Assembly: GCA_035361075.1 (NCBI GenBank)
Contig: DAOSBX010000012.1
Span: 18,410 to 82,409 of the forward strand
DNA length: 64,000 nucleotides
Source of the DNA: Candidatus Hydrogenedens sp.
Lineage (GTDB): Bacteria; Hydrogenedentota; Hydrogenedentia; Hydrogenedentales; Hydrogenedentaceae
Direction of reading: 5' to 3'
Below the pieces are notes generated by a model, which saw nothing but the letters and a program-made list of their open reading frames with translations, was not told the origin of the DNA and did no database searches. Of the stretch, positions 45,383 to 54,485 are shown one piece after another; position 1 is the stretch's first letter; each line of letters opens with the position of its first letter. The position numbers were made by a program, and so were the translations under genes.

Positions 45383-46195
45383 TCAAATCGGTTTGTTTCG
45401 CCAGAGGTGATTTAAAGGTCCATGTCCATGTCCTAATGATGGGGCTGTTTCTATCGCTTTGTGGACAAATTGTATAGCACGTTCTACTGCAGTTATAGTT
45501 GGCAAGCCGTGAGCAAGATAACACGCAATAGCACTGGAAAGTGTACAACCTGTGCCATGAGTGTTTTTTGTATCAATTCGCTGAGATAAAAAATGATTAA
45601 CGTTCCCATCGTTCGAAATCAACCAATCCGTTACTATTTTCCCGTTAGCGTGCCCTCCTTTAACTAACACATACCGTGCTCCTCTTTCCAAAAGTACTTC
45701 CGCAGAACGAAGTAATGATTCTTCATTTTCGGGCTCTATACCCGTAAGTTCTCTCAATTCTGGCAAGTTTGGAGTAATAATCCATGCTTGCGGAACAAGG
45801 AATTCCAGAAGTGTTTCTAATGCCTCTCTTTGTAATAATAAATCACCACTTTTTGCCACAAGCACAGGGTCTATAACGAGATAGAAGTCCGAAAAGGAAC
45901 TTAACGCATCATGTATTGCCCGAATTGTGTCACTTCCCCAAAGCATGCCTGTTTTTATCGCATCTGCACCAATATCCTGCATCACTACTTCAATTTGTTC
46001 TTTTACAATATCAGGAGGAATTGGATGTACCGCAGACACTCCAATCGTATTCTGGGCAGTAATTGCTGTAATTGCAGACATTCCATAACAATTCAATGCT
46101 GAAATTGTTTTTAAATCTGCCTGAATGCCTGCACCACCACCTGAATCACTACCTGCTATAGTTAATACTCTTGGCGTTTTCTTTTTCTTTAACAT
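45383..46195 (-). CDS. thiD: Hydroxymethylpyrimidine/phosphomethylpyrimidine kinase
   Basis: A 270-residue ribokinase-like enzyme phosphorylating HMP and HMP-P for thiamine synthesis. Marks: TIAGSDSGGGAGIQADLKTI, the CYGMSAITAITAQNT substrate loop, DPVLVAKSGD, TPNLPE, and the ATP/anion-hole THGTGCTLSSAIACYLA. Starts at ATG 46195; a GTG three bases upstream has the slightly better spacing to TAGGTAGGG. It follows the nucleoside transporter by 47 nt, so it is probably in the same transcript. No other thi genes and no TPP riboswitch are seen here. Confidence 0.93.
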   Translation of the reverse strand: MLKKKKTPRVLTIAGSDSGGGAGIQADLKTISALNCYGMSAITAITAQNTIGVSAVHPIPPDIVKEQIEVVMQDIGADAIKTGMLWGSDTIRAIHDALSSFSDFYLVIDPVLVAKSGDLLLQREALETLLEFLVPQAWIITPNLPELRELTGIEPENEESLLRSAEVLLERGARYVLVKGGHANGKIVTDWLISNDGNVNHFLSQRIDTKNTHGTGCTLSSAIACYLAHGLPTITAVERAIQFVHKAIETAPSLGHGHGPLNHLWRNKPI

Positions 46196-46242
46196 CACTA
46201 TGAAACCCTACCTATTAATATTTGTTTTATAACTAACCATCA

Positions 46243-47592
46243 TTAAGAAGAAATAATTCCTGCAATACATGCGGTTGAAAAACAAGCCAGTGTGCCTGCA
46301 ATAAACGCTTTGATACTCATTGTTGCAATTTCTGCACGACGTTGCGGTGCTAATGCAGAAATCCCTCCAATCATAATTCCCAAACTCCCTGGATTCGCAA
46401 AACCACAAAGAGCATAAGTTGCTATCACTAAAGTCCGATGTGTAACCATATTGTTTTCTATTAATACCTGAAATCGCTGATAAGCCAGAAATTCATTGAA
46501 CACAGATTTAACCGCCAATAGTTCTGACATAACACTGATGTCCTTTGTTTGAACGCCCATCAGGTAAGCAAAAGGTAAAAACAAGTAACTTAACAGATGA
46601 CTGAGAGTTTTACCTGTTACACTCACGGTAATAGTATCGCAAAGATGAATCAAGCCGACGAATACAATAAGTAACGCCCCAACATTTAACGCCATAGTTA
46701 ATCCTATACTCGCACCTTGCGAAGCCGCATCAAAAATATTTTGTGTCTCTATTGGAACATCCACAGATTTAACATCAGTAGTTCGTGGTGTCTCCGTCTC
46801 TGGAATAAGTATCTTTGCAAATGCAATCGCAGAGGGTGCACTCATAATAGAAGCGGTTATGAGATGCCCAGGCTCTGCTCCAAAATTTGCGTATGCTACC
46901 ATTACACTTACAGCAATAGTCGCTAAAAATGCAGTCATGATGGTGAATAACTCCGAACGAGTCATGTTCTCAATATATCCACGCACTGCACTCATTGATT
47001 CAATTCCTAAAAATACAAGCAATCCTGTGGTAAATGTTTCTGCCCCTGATGTCTTCATCGATTTCTGCATAAGCCATGCCAGACCTTTTACGATTTTCTG
47101 GATTATCCCTAAATGCTGTAAGATAGCAGAACATGCTGAAACAAAAATAATAACTGGTAACACCTTAAAGGCCACAACTGCACTTACAACAAACGGTTGG
47201 GTAGGTACAAGTTGACCTTCTGCATTCTGAACCATGGCTTTATCTAAAATAAAAAACTCAGTAAGACTACCGAACAAAAATTGTGCTCCTGCACCACTGG
47301 CTTCGGTTATCAAATCAAACCCTTTCTTTATCCACTCAAAAAGATAAATTCCGATACGTGGCGATATGGTAGGGAAAAAATCTGTTCCCAATATACTGTC
47401 AATACCATTTAATACTCCATTGGGAACCAGTACCAACCAATCCGCTCGTAATAATAACAGAGCAAAAAAGAATTGAAGACCAAAACCCCATACTACAACA
47501 TTCCAGCGGATATTATTTCTATTCTCACTCAACAAAAATGCTACTAAAAAAAAGACAACCAACCCTAAAAAACTATTAAACCTTAAACCCAT
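46243..47592 (-). CDS. Concentrative nucleoside transporter (CNT/NupC family)
   Basis: A 449-residue membrane protein with about ten hydrophobic segments. Marks of CNT carriers: FNSFLGLVVFFLVAFLLS at the start, VVAFKVLPVIIFVSA, GIESMSAVRGYIENMTRSELFTIMTAFLATIAVSVM and CGFANPGSLGIMIGGISALAPQRR. It imports nucleosides with Na+ or H+. GGAGGAG precedes the ATG. It lies between the DUF6141-like gene and thiD, all same direction. With the MFS gene at 40.9 kb, two nucleoside-type importers are present. Confidence 0.92.
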   Translation of the reverse strand: MGLRFNSFLGLVVFFLVAFLLSENRNNIRWNVVVWGFGLQFFFALLLLRADWLVLVPNGVLNGIDSILGTDFFPTISPRIGIYLFEWIKKGFDLITEASGAGAQFLFGSLTEFFILDKAMVQNAEGQLVPTQPFVVSAVVAFKVLPVIIFVSACSAILQHLGIIQKIVKGLAWLMQKSMKTSGAETFTTGLLVFLGIESMSAVRGYIENMTRSELFTIMTAFLATIAVSVMVAYANFGAEPGHLITASIMSAPSAIAFAKILIPETETPRTTDVKSVDVPIETQNIFDAASQGASIGLTMALNVGALLIVFVGLIHLCDTITVSVTGKTLSHLLSYLFLPFAYLMGVQTKDISVMSELLAVKSVFNEFLAYQRFQVLIENNMVTHRTLVIATYALCGFANPGSLGIMIGGISALAPQRRAEIATMSIKAFIAGTLACFSTACIAGIISS

Positions 47593-47616
47593 ACATCTCC
47601 TCCGATAATAGATAAG

Positions 47617-48204
47617 TTAACTCATATAACTTTGTGCCATATAAAGATTTTGTGCTTTGTCAAGAGCAGGTAATATCTCGTCCAATTTTTTGGTTCCTAT
47701 CACAATTTTATACTTTCCTTTCCTTAATTCTACACACGTGTTTCCACTCACCGTATATGCCCACGACCTAAAATTCCAACGAATACCCCAACCTCCGTAT
47801 TCTATAACAGGATGGTATTTCTTTCCAACAATTTCATCTAACTTATCCCATGAAATCTTACGATATTTATAATGAAACGGAAAATACCGAATATATATCC
47901 CATCTAAATAAACACAAGTTTCAAGCCGAAGCACCAAAAAAAGGGCTATAACAAACGAAAAAACGAACGTAACCCACAAAACAAAAAAAATCAAACCTAC
48001 ATCTGACATAGGTTTATCCCCCCAGGGTTGACCAAAAATTAATTGGGTTACAATTGCATTTCCAATAACTACTATTTGAAATAATACCGCACCACCTATA
48101 ATCAACCAAAGCCACCATTGTGTAAACTTCTGGACTTCTTTATATAAAAGTTCACTCTCAGGGGGGAGAACATCTTTTTTTACTTTCTCAAATTGAATAC
48201 TCAT
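47617..48204 (-). CDS. DUF6141-like membrane protein
   Basis: A 195-residue protein with two transmembrane helices (about 30-55 and 88-112) and a C-terminal PH-like beta domain (LRLETCVYLDGIYIRYFPFHYKYRKISWDKLDEI, GGWGIRW...YTVSGNTCVELRKGKYKIVIGTKKLDEILPAL). The layout matches DUF6141-type proteins, whose function is unknown; assignment is by pattern. GGAGGAG precedes the ATG. First gene before the CNT transporter (24 nt), suggesting a possible regulatory or structural link. Confidence 0.7.
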   Translation of the reverse strand: MSIQFEKVKKDVLPPESELLYKEVQKFTQWWLWLIIGGAVLFQIVVIGNAIVTQLIFGQPWGDKPMSDVGLIFFVLWVTFVFSFVIALFLVLRLETCVYLDGIYIRYFPFHYKYRKISWDKLDEIVGKKYHPVIEYGGWGIRWNFRSWAYTVSGNTCVELRKGKYKIVIGTKKLDEILPALDKAQNLYMAQSYMS

Positions 48205-48301
48205 GAAAAATCTCCTCCATGAAGGTCTTGTCTTAATTATAAACCCCTTTAATGATAGGAATAAACAATAAACCTACAAAATGGGAATCGTATTCATAAA
48301 C

Positions 48302-48464
48302 AAAAAAAGAGCGGGACCTGCCTGGTTTCGCTGGTTATTAGCGGGCTATACACTCAGCCCGAACAGTCCTACTCAGGACTTGTCTCGAAACTCTTACGGC
48401 AGTTCCCGCAAAACTCATCAGGGGTTGTCTCTCTTAGACTCTCCCTTAATATTCAATTTTTCCT
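48302..48464 (-). ncRNA. Candidate structured non-coding RNA, family unknown
   Basis: Minus-strand interval between hypE and the DUF6141-like gene, with its own promoter and a T7 tail (48308-48302). Predicted fold: P1, 12 positions with one A.G mismatch (48409-48398 with 48322-48311); P2, GTTTCG/CGAAAC (48391-48386 with 48330-48325); inside P2 a junction with P3, AGTCCT-GAGT-AGGACT (48380-48365), and P4, CGGGCT-(8 nt)-AGCCCG (48361-48342). Upstream is a 5' hairpin with stems GGG/CCC and GTCT/AGAC (48445-48422). P1 followed by T7 also serves as an intrinsic terminator. The G+C is well above its surroundings and no frame is convincing. It does not match the riboswitch, 6S, SRP, tmRNA or RNase P consensus I know. 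Confidence 0.55.
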
Positions 48465-48470
48465 AATTAC

Positions 48471-48499
48471 ATTATGCCATAAAAATTCGTAAAAAGCAA
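48471..48499 (-). promoter_or_regulatory. Promoter of the candidate ncRNA
   Basis: On the minus strand TTGCTT (48499-48494), a 17-nt spacer and CATAAT (48476-48471), placed just past the hypE stop codon. Expected start near 48464. This makes separate transcription of the RNA likely, though read-through from hypE is also possible. Confidence 0.5.
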
Positions 48500-48517
48500 G
48501 TAAAATTCTTTAATCTT

Positions 48518-49579
48518 TCAACATATCCGTGGAAGTTGTTCACCACTAAGCATAGGCAAAGAAACTTCTATTCCTATCGTATTTTTCAGGATAACAGGTG
48601 TATTACGATTATCAACAACAACACCTATGTCCTTCGGGATGGATTCAGGCTCAAGGTCTTTCCATAACTGTAATGTTTCAGAAACAAATTCCTGTGGTAT
48701 AAATGCAATAAATCGCCCTTCATTCGCAACATAAAAAGGATTAAGTCCTAATATCTCACAGGCACCTCGAACATCATCACGGATTGGGACTTGATTTTCA
48801 TCAATAATAAAGGTTAGCTGGCTATCTTGAGCAAGTTCATTTAGTGCGGAGGCTAACCCCCCACGAGTACAATCCCTGAGACAATGTACTGGGATATTAT
48901 TCTCAAACATTGCAAGTATAATCGTTCCAAGAGAGGCACAATCACTTTCTAATGGCGGTTCAAAATGAATCTCTTCGCGTGCACTCAATACCGCCAAACC
49001 ATGTCTGCCAATATCACCATTGATAAGGATATGGTCTCCTGGCTGGATTTGAAACGGAGATGGTGGTGGTTCCTGACGAACAATGCCAATCCCACTGGTA
49101 TTTATATACATTCCATCCCCAGATTTGCCCTCAATAACCTTAGTGTCACCTGTCACAATACTCACACCAGCACAGTCCCCTTCATATTTCATCGTATCAA
49201 CAATCTTCTGAAGTGTCCTTATATCCAGTCCTTCTTCCAAAATAAATCCTACACTAATATACATAGGACAGGCACCAGCCATAGCAAGGTCATTAACTGT
49301 GCCACAAATTGCCAATTTCCCGATGTTTCCCCCTGGAAAAAACAACGGCTTTACAACAAAAGAATCCGTTGTAAATGCGAGATGAATCCCATCCATATCT
49401 AAAATAGTCGAATCATGGTGTTGCTGTAGGAAGGGATTAGCAAACGCAGGTTCAAAAACATGTTTAATAAGCTGATGCATAAGAGTCCCTCCTCCACCAT
49501 GAGCCAATACAATTTTGCCATATTCAACTCGGTCAATCGGACATCCCCATGATAATGGCTGTTTAAAATTGTTATCCAT
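48518..49579 (-). CDS. hypE: Hydrogenase maturation protein HypE
   Basis: A 353-residue AIR-synthase-like ATPase that dehydrates a C-terminal thiocarboxamide to the cyanide ligand of the [NiFe] centre. N-terminal ILAHGGGGTLMHQLI and TTDSFVVKPLFFPGGNIGKLA bind ATP; CLRDCTRGGLASALNELA is typical; the chain ends LPRIC with the essential C-terminal Cys. AGGGA precedes the ATG. Last gene of hypABFCDE, 14 nt after hypD. Confidence 0.97.
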   Translation of the reverse strand: MDNNFKQPLSWGCPIDRVEYGKIVLAHGGGGTLMHQLIKHVFEPAFANPFLQQHHDSTILDMDGIHLAFTTDSFVVKPLFFPGGNIGKLAICGTVNDLAMAGACPMYISVGFILEEGLDIRTLQKIVDTMKYEGDCAGVSIVTGDTKVIEGKSGDGMYINTSGIGIVRQEPPPSPFQIQPGDHILINGDIGRHGLAVLSAREEIHFEPPLESDCASLGTIILAMFENNIPVHCLRDCTRGGLASALNELAQDSQLTFIIDENQVPIRDDVRGACEILGLNPFYVANEGRFIAFIPQEFVSETLQLWKDLEPESIPKDIGVVVDNRNTPVILKNTIGIEVSLPMLSGEQLPRIC

Positions 49580-49593
49580 ATTTTTCCCTTTAT

Positions 49594-50697
49594 TTACTGT
49601 TGTGCGTTATTATGCCTTGTATATTGATAATAAGCAGAGCAAGCACCTTCATTAGATACCATGGGAGCACCTAATGGATTCTCAGGTGTGCATTGCTTTG
49701 CAAATGCAGGACATTCAATAGGTTTCTTCTTACCCTGTAATATTTCCCCTGCAATACATATAGATACATGTTCCAAACCTTCATTTTTAGAGAGGTCAAA
49801 CTTTGTCTCTGCATCGTATTCAGCATACTCTGGTCTCAACTTTAAACCGCTGTTGGGAATAACCCCCAAACCTCGCCAATGCTGGTCACAAGGCTGAAAA
49901 ACTTCATGAATTAATCGCTGGGCTGGAATATTTCCCTCTCTTTTTACTGCCCGAGGATAGGCATTTTGTACCTCATACTTACCTTGTTCAAGCAATTGCA
50001 CACATTTCTTTATCCCTAATAATAGGTCAACAGGCTCAAAACCAGTAACAACAATGGGCGTCTTATATGTCTCTGCTATTGGTTCATATTCATGGTATCC
50101 CATAACCGTACAAACATGTCCAGCAGATAAAAACCCATGAATCTGACAATAAGGGTCAGACAGTAAGGCTACCATAGCAGGTGGCACTAATACTTGAGCA
50201 CAAAGTAAAGATACATTTTTCAAACTCAGTTCCTTCGCTTTCTTAACCGCCATAGCATTGGCTGGTGCTGTGGTCTCAAAACCCACTGCAAAAAACACCA
50301 CTTCCTTATTCGGATTTTGAACTGCAATTCGGATAGTATCTAACGGCGAATATACTGTCTGAACTGAACATCCCCGACCACGCACAGATAGGAGCGAAGT
50401 TTGTGAACCTGGCACACGAAGCATATCACCAAAACTACAAAGAATCGTGTTAGGTTGCTGGGCAATATAGATAGCCTGGTCTATTTTCTGAACAGACGTA
50501 ACACAAACAGGACACCCAGGACCATGAATTAAATTTATCTCTGGCGATAATGCAAGGTCAATCCCAAACCTTAAAATAGCATGGGTCTGACCACCACAGA
50601 TTTCCATGATATTCCATGTTCTCGTTACTATATGTTTAATCTCATTGATAATCTGTTGCGCAATAGCAGGGTTTCGATACTCATCAATGTATTTCAT
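49594..50697 (-). CDS. hypD: Hydrogenase maturation protein HypD
   Basis: A 367-residue [4Fe-4S] protein on which Fe(CN)2CO is assembled with HypC. Marks: EICGGQTHAI, GPGCPVCVTS, CSFGDMLRVPGS, GFETTAPA, GFEPVDLLLG, PNSGLKLRPEY and the C-terminal Cys cluster region CPAFAKQCTPENPLGAPMVSNEGACSAYY. The frame continues to a GTG at 50721 overlapping hypC; the ATG at 50697 with AAGGA about 10 nt upstream is preferred. Confidence 0.96.
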   Translation of the reverse strand: MKYIDEYRNPAIAQQIINEIKHIVTRTWNIMEICGGQTHAILRFGIDLALSPEINLIHGPGCPVCVTSVQKIDQAIYIAQQPNTILCSFGDMLRVPGSQTSLLSVRGRGCSVQTVYSPLDTIRIAVQNPNKEVVFFAVGFETTAPANAMAVKKAKELSLKNVSLLCAQVLVPPAMVALLSDPYCQIHGFLSAGHVCTVMGYHEYEPIAETYKTPIVVTGFEPVDLLLGIKKCVQLLEQGKYEVQNAYPRAVKREGNIPAQRLIHEVFQPCDQHWRGLGVIPNSGLKLRPEYAEYDAETKFDLSKNEGLEHVSICIAGEILQGKKKPIECPAFAKQCTPENPLGAPMVSNEGACSAYYQYTRHNNAQQ

Positions 50698-50704
50698 CAA
50701 TCCT

Positions 50705-50947
50705 TTATCCTTCTGATTCACTTACATCCACATTCTCAAACTCTGCGAGTATCATTTTTGCTTCATCTTCATCAACTATGTTTATAGCCAACCCAGCATG
50801 CACTAAAACATACATACCTTCACATGCCTCAGGTGTTAAAGCAAGTGATATTTCCTTAATTACACCGCCAAATTGAACCTTTGCCATACGTAATGTCGGG
50901 TCACTATGGTCAATACTAATAATTTTTCCAGGAATAGCCAAACACAT
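50705..50947 (-). CDS. hypC: Hydrogenase maturation chaperone HypC
   Basis: An 80-residue HypC/HupF/HyaD-type chaperone. The functional N-terminus is MCLAIPGKI, with Cys2 becoming the iron-binding residue, so the start is at 50947 rather than at the upstream ATG (50956) that would bury this Cys. The rest has VQFGGVIKEISLAL and YVLVHAGLAINIVDEDEA. It carries the Fe(CN)2CO unit between HypD and the hydrogenase large subunit. Five nt after the hypF stop. Confidence 0.95.
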   Translation of the reverse strand: MCLAIPGKIISIDHSDPTLRMAKVQFGGVIKEISLALTPEACEGMYVLVHAGLAINIVDEDEAKMILAEFENVDVSESEG

Positions 50948-50952
50948 ATTTC

Positions 50953-53274
50953 TCATTTCTCCATATTTATATTATGATATTTCAATGCATAATACACTTG
51001 CCCTAACGAAATACCACCATCATTAGGTGGAATCTGTTCCGCAAAAAATACATTGTAATCATCACAAAGAATATTATAAGTATATTCGAGCAATAGTCTA
51101 TTTTGAAAACAACCTCCATTAATAACGACATTTTTTATATTTACCATCTCTACTGCTTTGCGAATATATTGTGCCAAATATTGGTGAAAATGGAATGCTA
51201 ATATCTCTGGCGGAACCTCCTTCATGTTATTGAATACATATTCGAAAATAGGTTGCCAGTCAATAAGTACTTCATTATCTTCTTTCCGAAGTGTAAAGGG
51301 CACATCTGGTAAGGGATAAGGTATTGCTTTTCGTGCTAAAACCTCTAACTGCATAGCAGACTGTGCCTCATACGAACAAACAGCACGCAAACCTAAAAAC
51401 ATAGCCATTGCGTCAAACAGTCTACCTACGCTACTGGTTAAAGGTGTATTTATTCGATTCCTTAGCATCTGTTTCAGTGCTTTACATTCTGTATCCGTAA
51501 ATGCAGACATAACAAGGGACACAATATCATTACTCATTTGAAAAATATTTTCTCTATATATCTCATAAAGAATACCTAACGCAGAACGTCTCGGCTCACG
51601 CACAGCCTTATCTCCACCAGGCAAAGGAAACGTCCGAAAATGCCCCCACCGTTGAACTTCTGTTTCCGTGATTATGAAAAATTCACCACCCCATACCGTA
51701 TGGTCTAATCCAAAACCCGTACCATCCCACGATACTGCAAACACAGGCAATGAAACTCCTTTTTCTGCAATAACTGAAAGGGCATGGGCAATATGATGCT
51801 GAACATAAACTATAGGTTTCCCTTGCTGTTGAGCCCAATACGTACTGGCATAATCAGGATGAGCATCAGCAACAAGTAACTCAGGTGTCTGTTCCACAAG
51901 CGTAGTAAGAATATGACATGACTGATAAAATCCTCGAACTGCCTTTTGCGTTTCAAGGTCACCTAAATGCTGGCTAATTACGACTTGATTCTCAGAACAA
52001 ATTGCCACCGTATTTTTAAGATGTGCACCTACCGCAAGTATCGGAGACACAGGAAAAGAATGTGCTTCAGAAATATAAACAGGTTGTGGGACATAACCAC
52101 GTGCACGACGCAAAACAATTGGCTTTTCCAATACTACCTGGATAATAGAATCATCCACATGACGCAAAATAGGACGATTATGCACAAGGAAATAATCTGC
52201 AATTCCCGAAAGAGCATTTAAAGCCTCATACTCATCAATGCATATAGGCTCATCAGAACGATTCCCACTGGTAGCAACAATAGGACTATTTAATCGAGAT
52301 AACAAAATATGATGGAGTGGTGTATAAGGAAGCATAACGCCATGTCGGTCTTGCTCTGGAGCAACCTCTAATGCAATCCGCAAACTATCATAATGTTTCT
52401 TTACAAGTACAATCGGCGATTCGGATGAAGTAAGTACCCCCTCTTCTATTTCTGAAAGGATACAATCTTTCCTAAGTTCTTCCAGAGAGGGATACATCAA
52501 AGCAAATGGCTTCTCTTCTCGATGTTTCCTCAAACGCAATTGTTTTACCGCTTCTCCATTCATTGCATCTACAACAAGATGAAATCCGCCTAACCCTTTT
52601 ATTGCGACAATATTCCCTTCTCGTATAGCTTGAATCGTCTTATCTATCGCATCATCCTTCTCAGCGATGGTTGTTCCCTGAGCATCACATAAATAAACAT
52701 GTGGTCCACAGACAGGACAGGCAATAGGTTCCGCATGAAATCGACGATTAGAAGGGTCTTCATATTCCTTCCGACAATCAGAACACATTTGAAAATGAGC
52801 CATTGAAGTATTGACTCGGTCATAAGGCATTCTTTTTATAATGGTATATCGTGGCCCGCAAAGCGTACAATTTATAAATGGGTATTGATATCGGCGGTCA
52901 TTGGGATCGTTCATTTCTCGTAAACAATCAGGACATGTTGCAATATCAGGAAGTATTCGTGTGCGAACAATCCCATGTAAATCACTAACATGTATACGGA
53001 ACCCTTCCTCATGCTCCTTAATTTCTAACTGTATAGTATTAGTGTCTTCAATCTTTGCATGCTTCGGATACTTCGCATGTAAATCCGATATAAACTTTTC
53101 TATGGTCTCTTTTCCTCCCTGCACTTCAATATAAACACCATCCAGCCGATTCTGAACAAAACCCGACACATTGTGTTTATGTGCAATACGATATACAAAT
53201 GGACGAAATCCTACTCCCTGTACTGCTCCCTTAACAAGAATACCAATTCTCGAACAATCAGAATTACATTTCAT
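50953..53274 (-). CDS. hypF: Carbamoyltransferase HypF
   Basis: A 773-residue enzyme that moves the carbamoyl group from carbamoyl phosphate to HypE. Order: acylphosphatase domain (residues 8-95, GAVQGVGFRPFVYRIA), two zinc fingers (CPDC...CTLC and CSDC...CPVC), YrdC-like domain (about 200-390, AIKGLGGFHLVVDA, KHREEKPFALM, SGNRSDEPI), and the Kae1-like carbamoyltransferase domain with VQHHIAHALSVI, WDGTGFGLD and INGGCFQNRLL. All parts are intact. Its start overlaps the hypB end by 11 nt. Confidence 0.97.
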   Translation of the reverse strand: MKCNSDCSRIGILVKGAVQGVGFRPFVYRIAHKHNVSGFVQNRLDGVYIEVQGGKETIEKFISDLHAKYPKHAKIEDTNTIQLEIKEHEEGFRIHVSDLHGIVRTRILPDIATCPDCLREMNDPNDRRYQYPFINCTLCGPRYTIIKRMPYDRVNTSMAHFQMCSDCRKEYEDPSNRRFHAEPIACPVCGPHVYLCDAQGTTIAEKDDAIDKTIQAIREGNIVAIKGLGGFHLVVDAMNGEAVKQLRLRKHREEKPFALMYPSLEELRKDCILSEIEEGVLTSSESPIVLVKKHYDSLRIALEVAPEQDRHGVMLPYTPLHHILLSRLNSPIVATSGNRSDEPICIDEYEALNALSGIADYFLVHNRPILRHVDDSIIQVVLEKPIVLRRARGYVPQPVYISEAHSFPVSPILAVGAHLKNTVAICSENQVVISQHLGDLETQKAVRGFYQSCHILTTLVEQTPELLVADAHPDYASTYWAQQQGKPIVYVQHHIAHALSVIAEKGVSLPVFAVSWDGTGFGLDHTVWGGEFFIITETEVQRWGHFRTFPLPGGDKAVREPRRSALGILYEIYRENIFQMSNDIVSLVMSAFTDTECKALKQMLRNRINTPLTSSVGRLFDAMAMFLGLRAVCSYEAQSAMQLEVLARKAIPYPLPDVPFTLRKEDNEVLIDWQPIFEYVFNNMKEVPPEILAFHFHQYLAQYIRKAVEMVNIKNVVINGGCFQNRLLLEYTYNILCDDYNVFFAEQIPPNDGGISLGQVYYALKYHNINMEK

Positions 53275-53929
53275 TCTTAGTACCAGCAGAAATCCTTTCT
53301 ATTAACCACTGAACCCATGCCCCAACACCATCACCCCGAGTACATGAAACATGAAGTATCGGAACTCCAGGCTGAATAGCCTGAATGCCTTGCGTAAATT
53401 CATCCACATCGAACGGGACATGCGGAAGCAAATCTACTTTATTCAATATCACAAGATTCGCAGTTTGAAACAGCTTTGGATATTTAAAGGGTTTATCATG
53501 TCCTTCTGTAACACTCACCACTGCTACCCGTGCCCTCTCACCCAAATCAAATCCGACAGGACAAACCAGATTCCCTACATTTTCAATAATAAGCAAATCG
53601 ATTTCACTCAAAGGTAATTTATCAAGGGCTTGCAAAACTAATTGAGATTCTAAGTGACACCCCCCCGCAGTATTAATCTGTACAACAGGTATCTCATATT
53701 TTGCGATTCGTTCTGCGTCTCGTGTCGTCTCAGGGTCTCCTTCGATAACACCCAATCGGACACCCGAAAGCCCATGCTTTAACGCAGATTCAATCAAACT
53801 CGTTTTACCAGAACCAGGGGCACTTATCATGTTTATACAGAATACATGATGTTCATCAAAACGGCTACGCACCAATTTGGCAATATCATCATTAGCCTTT
53901 AACACTTTTTGCACTACATCTACTTTCAT
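53264..53929 (-). CDS. hypB: Hydrogenase nickel incorporation GTPase HypB
   Basis: A 221-residue SIMIBI GTPase that, with HypA, inserts nickel into the hydrogenase large subunit. Walker A is SAPGSGKTSLIE; the metal site motif is GGCHLESQ; Walker B/G3 region IDLLIIENVGNLVCP; G4 is LNKVDLLP. It lacks the N-terminal His-rich nickel store and CxxCGC found in some HypB. hypA lies 22 nt upstream and hypF overlaps its 3' end. Confidence 0.97.
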   Translation of the reverse strand: MKVDVVQKVLKANDDIAKLVRSRFDEHHVFCINMISAPGSGKTSLIESALKHGLSGVRLGVIEGDPETTRDAERIAKYEIPVVQINTAGGCHLESQLVLQALDKLPLSEIDLLIIENVGNLVCPVGFDLGERARVAVVSVTEGHDKPFKYPKLFQTANLVILNKVDLLPHVPFDVDEFTQGIQAIQPGVPILHVSCTRGDGVGAWVQWLIERISAGTKNEM

Positions 53930-53951
53930 AAACTATTCCTTATAACAAATT

Positions 53952-54293
53952 TTATTCAAAAATAACCGACTCAAGTATGACTTCTGTCCCTTGGAGAATT
54001 TCACCACCAATGGCTCCACATTCAGGGCAAATCCAAATCCCATCATCAGGTTCGAATTCCAGATGGCAACTCCGACACTTAATTTTCAAAGGGTCAATAA
54101 TAAGATTCAGATGAGCATGCTCTGCACATGTGTCTGCCTTGGCTTGCTCAAACATAAATCGAAACGTTTCCTGATTTATATGTTCCAAACGACCTATTCG
54201 CAAATCTATCCGAATAATATTACCTTTTCCCGTCTCTTTTTGAATCTGTTCCAATTGTTCAATTAGGGATTCGATGATACTTAATTCATGCAT
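53952..54293 (-). CDS. hypA: Hydrogenase nickel chaperone HypA
   Basis: A 113-residue nickel chaperone. The N-terminus MHELSI provides the nickel site (His2), and a structural zinc is bound by two Cys pairs, CRSC and CPEC, in the second half. First gene of hypA-B-F-C-D-E; the promoter must lie in the 192-bp gap shared with the divergent amidohydrolase gene. Confidence 0.95.
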   Translation of the reverse strand: MHELSIIESLIEQLEQIQKETGKGNIIRIDLRIGRLEHINQETFRFMFEQAKADTCAEHAHLNLIIDPLKIKCRSCHLEFEPDDGIWICPECGAIGGEILQGTEVILESVIFE

Positions 54294-54485
54294 ATTCTTA
54301 TTAAAAACACCTAAACTATAAAATATTCGAATTCTTTCTATCGATTAAAAACCATTATCGTATATAATATAAAATTTGGAACTATTATGGAAAATAGACA
54401 ACAAAACAGTTATTTGATTTTTACTTCGATAACAGATAAAATATTAAGTTTTCAAATTATGAACACATATTAGGAGTATTAAAAT

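Noticed and set aside
48324..48361. Resemblance of GGGCTGAG...AATAACCAGCG to parts of the TPP riboswitch, with thiD downstream
   Set aside because: The CUGAUC...GG segment and the P1/P2/P4 arrangement are missing, and a T7 terminator separates it from the next gene. Chance similarity is more likely.
48386..48425. Hammerhead-ribozyme-like CTGATGAG followed later by CGAAAC in the candidate RNA
   Set aside because: The strand order would need stem II to enclose P3 and P4, but the bases after CTGATGAG and before CGAAAC do not pair, and no GUC-stem I partner fits.
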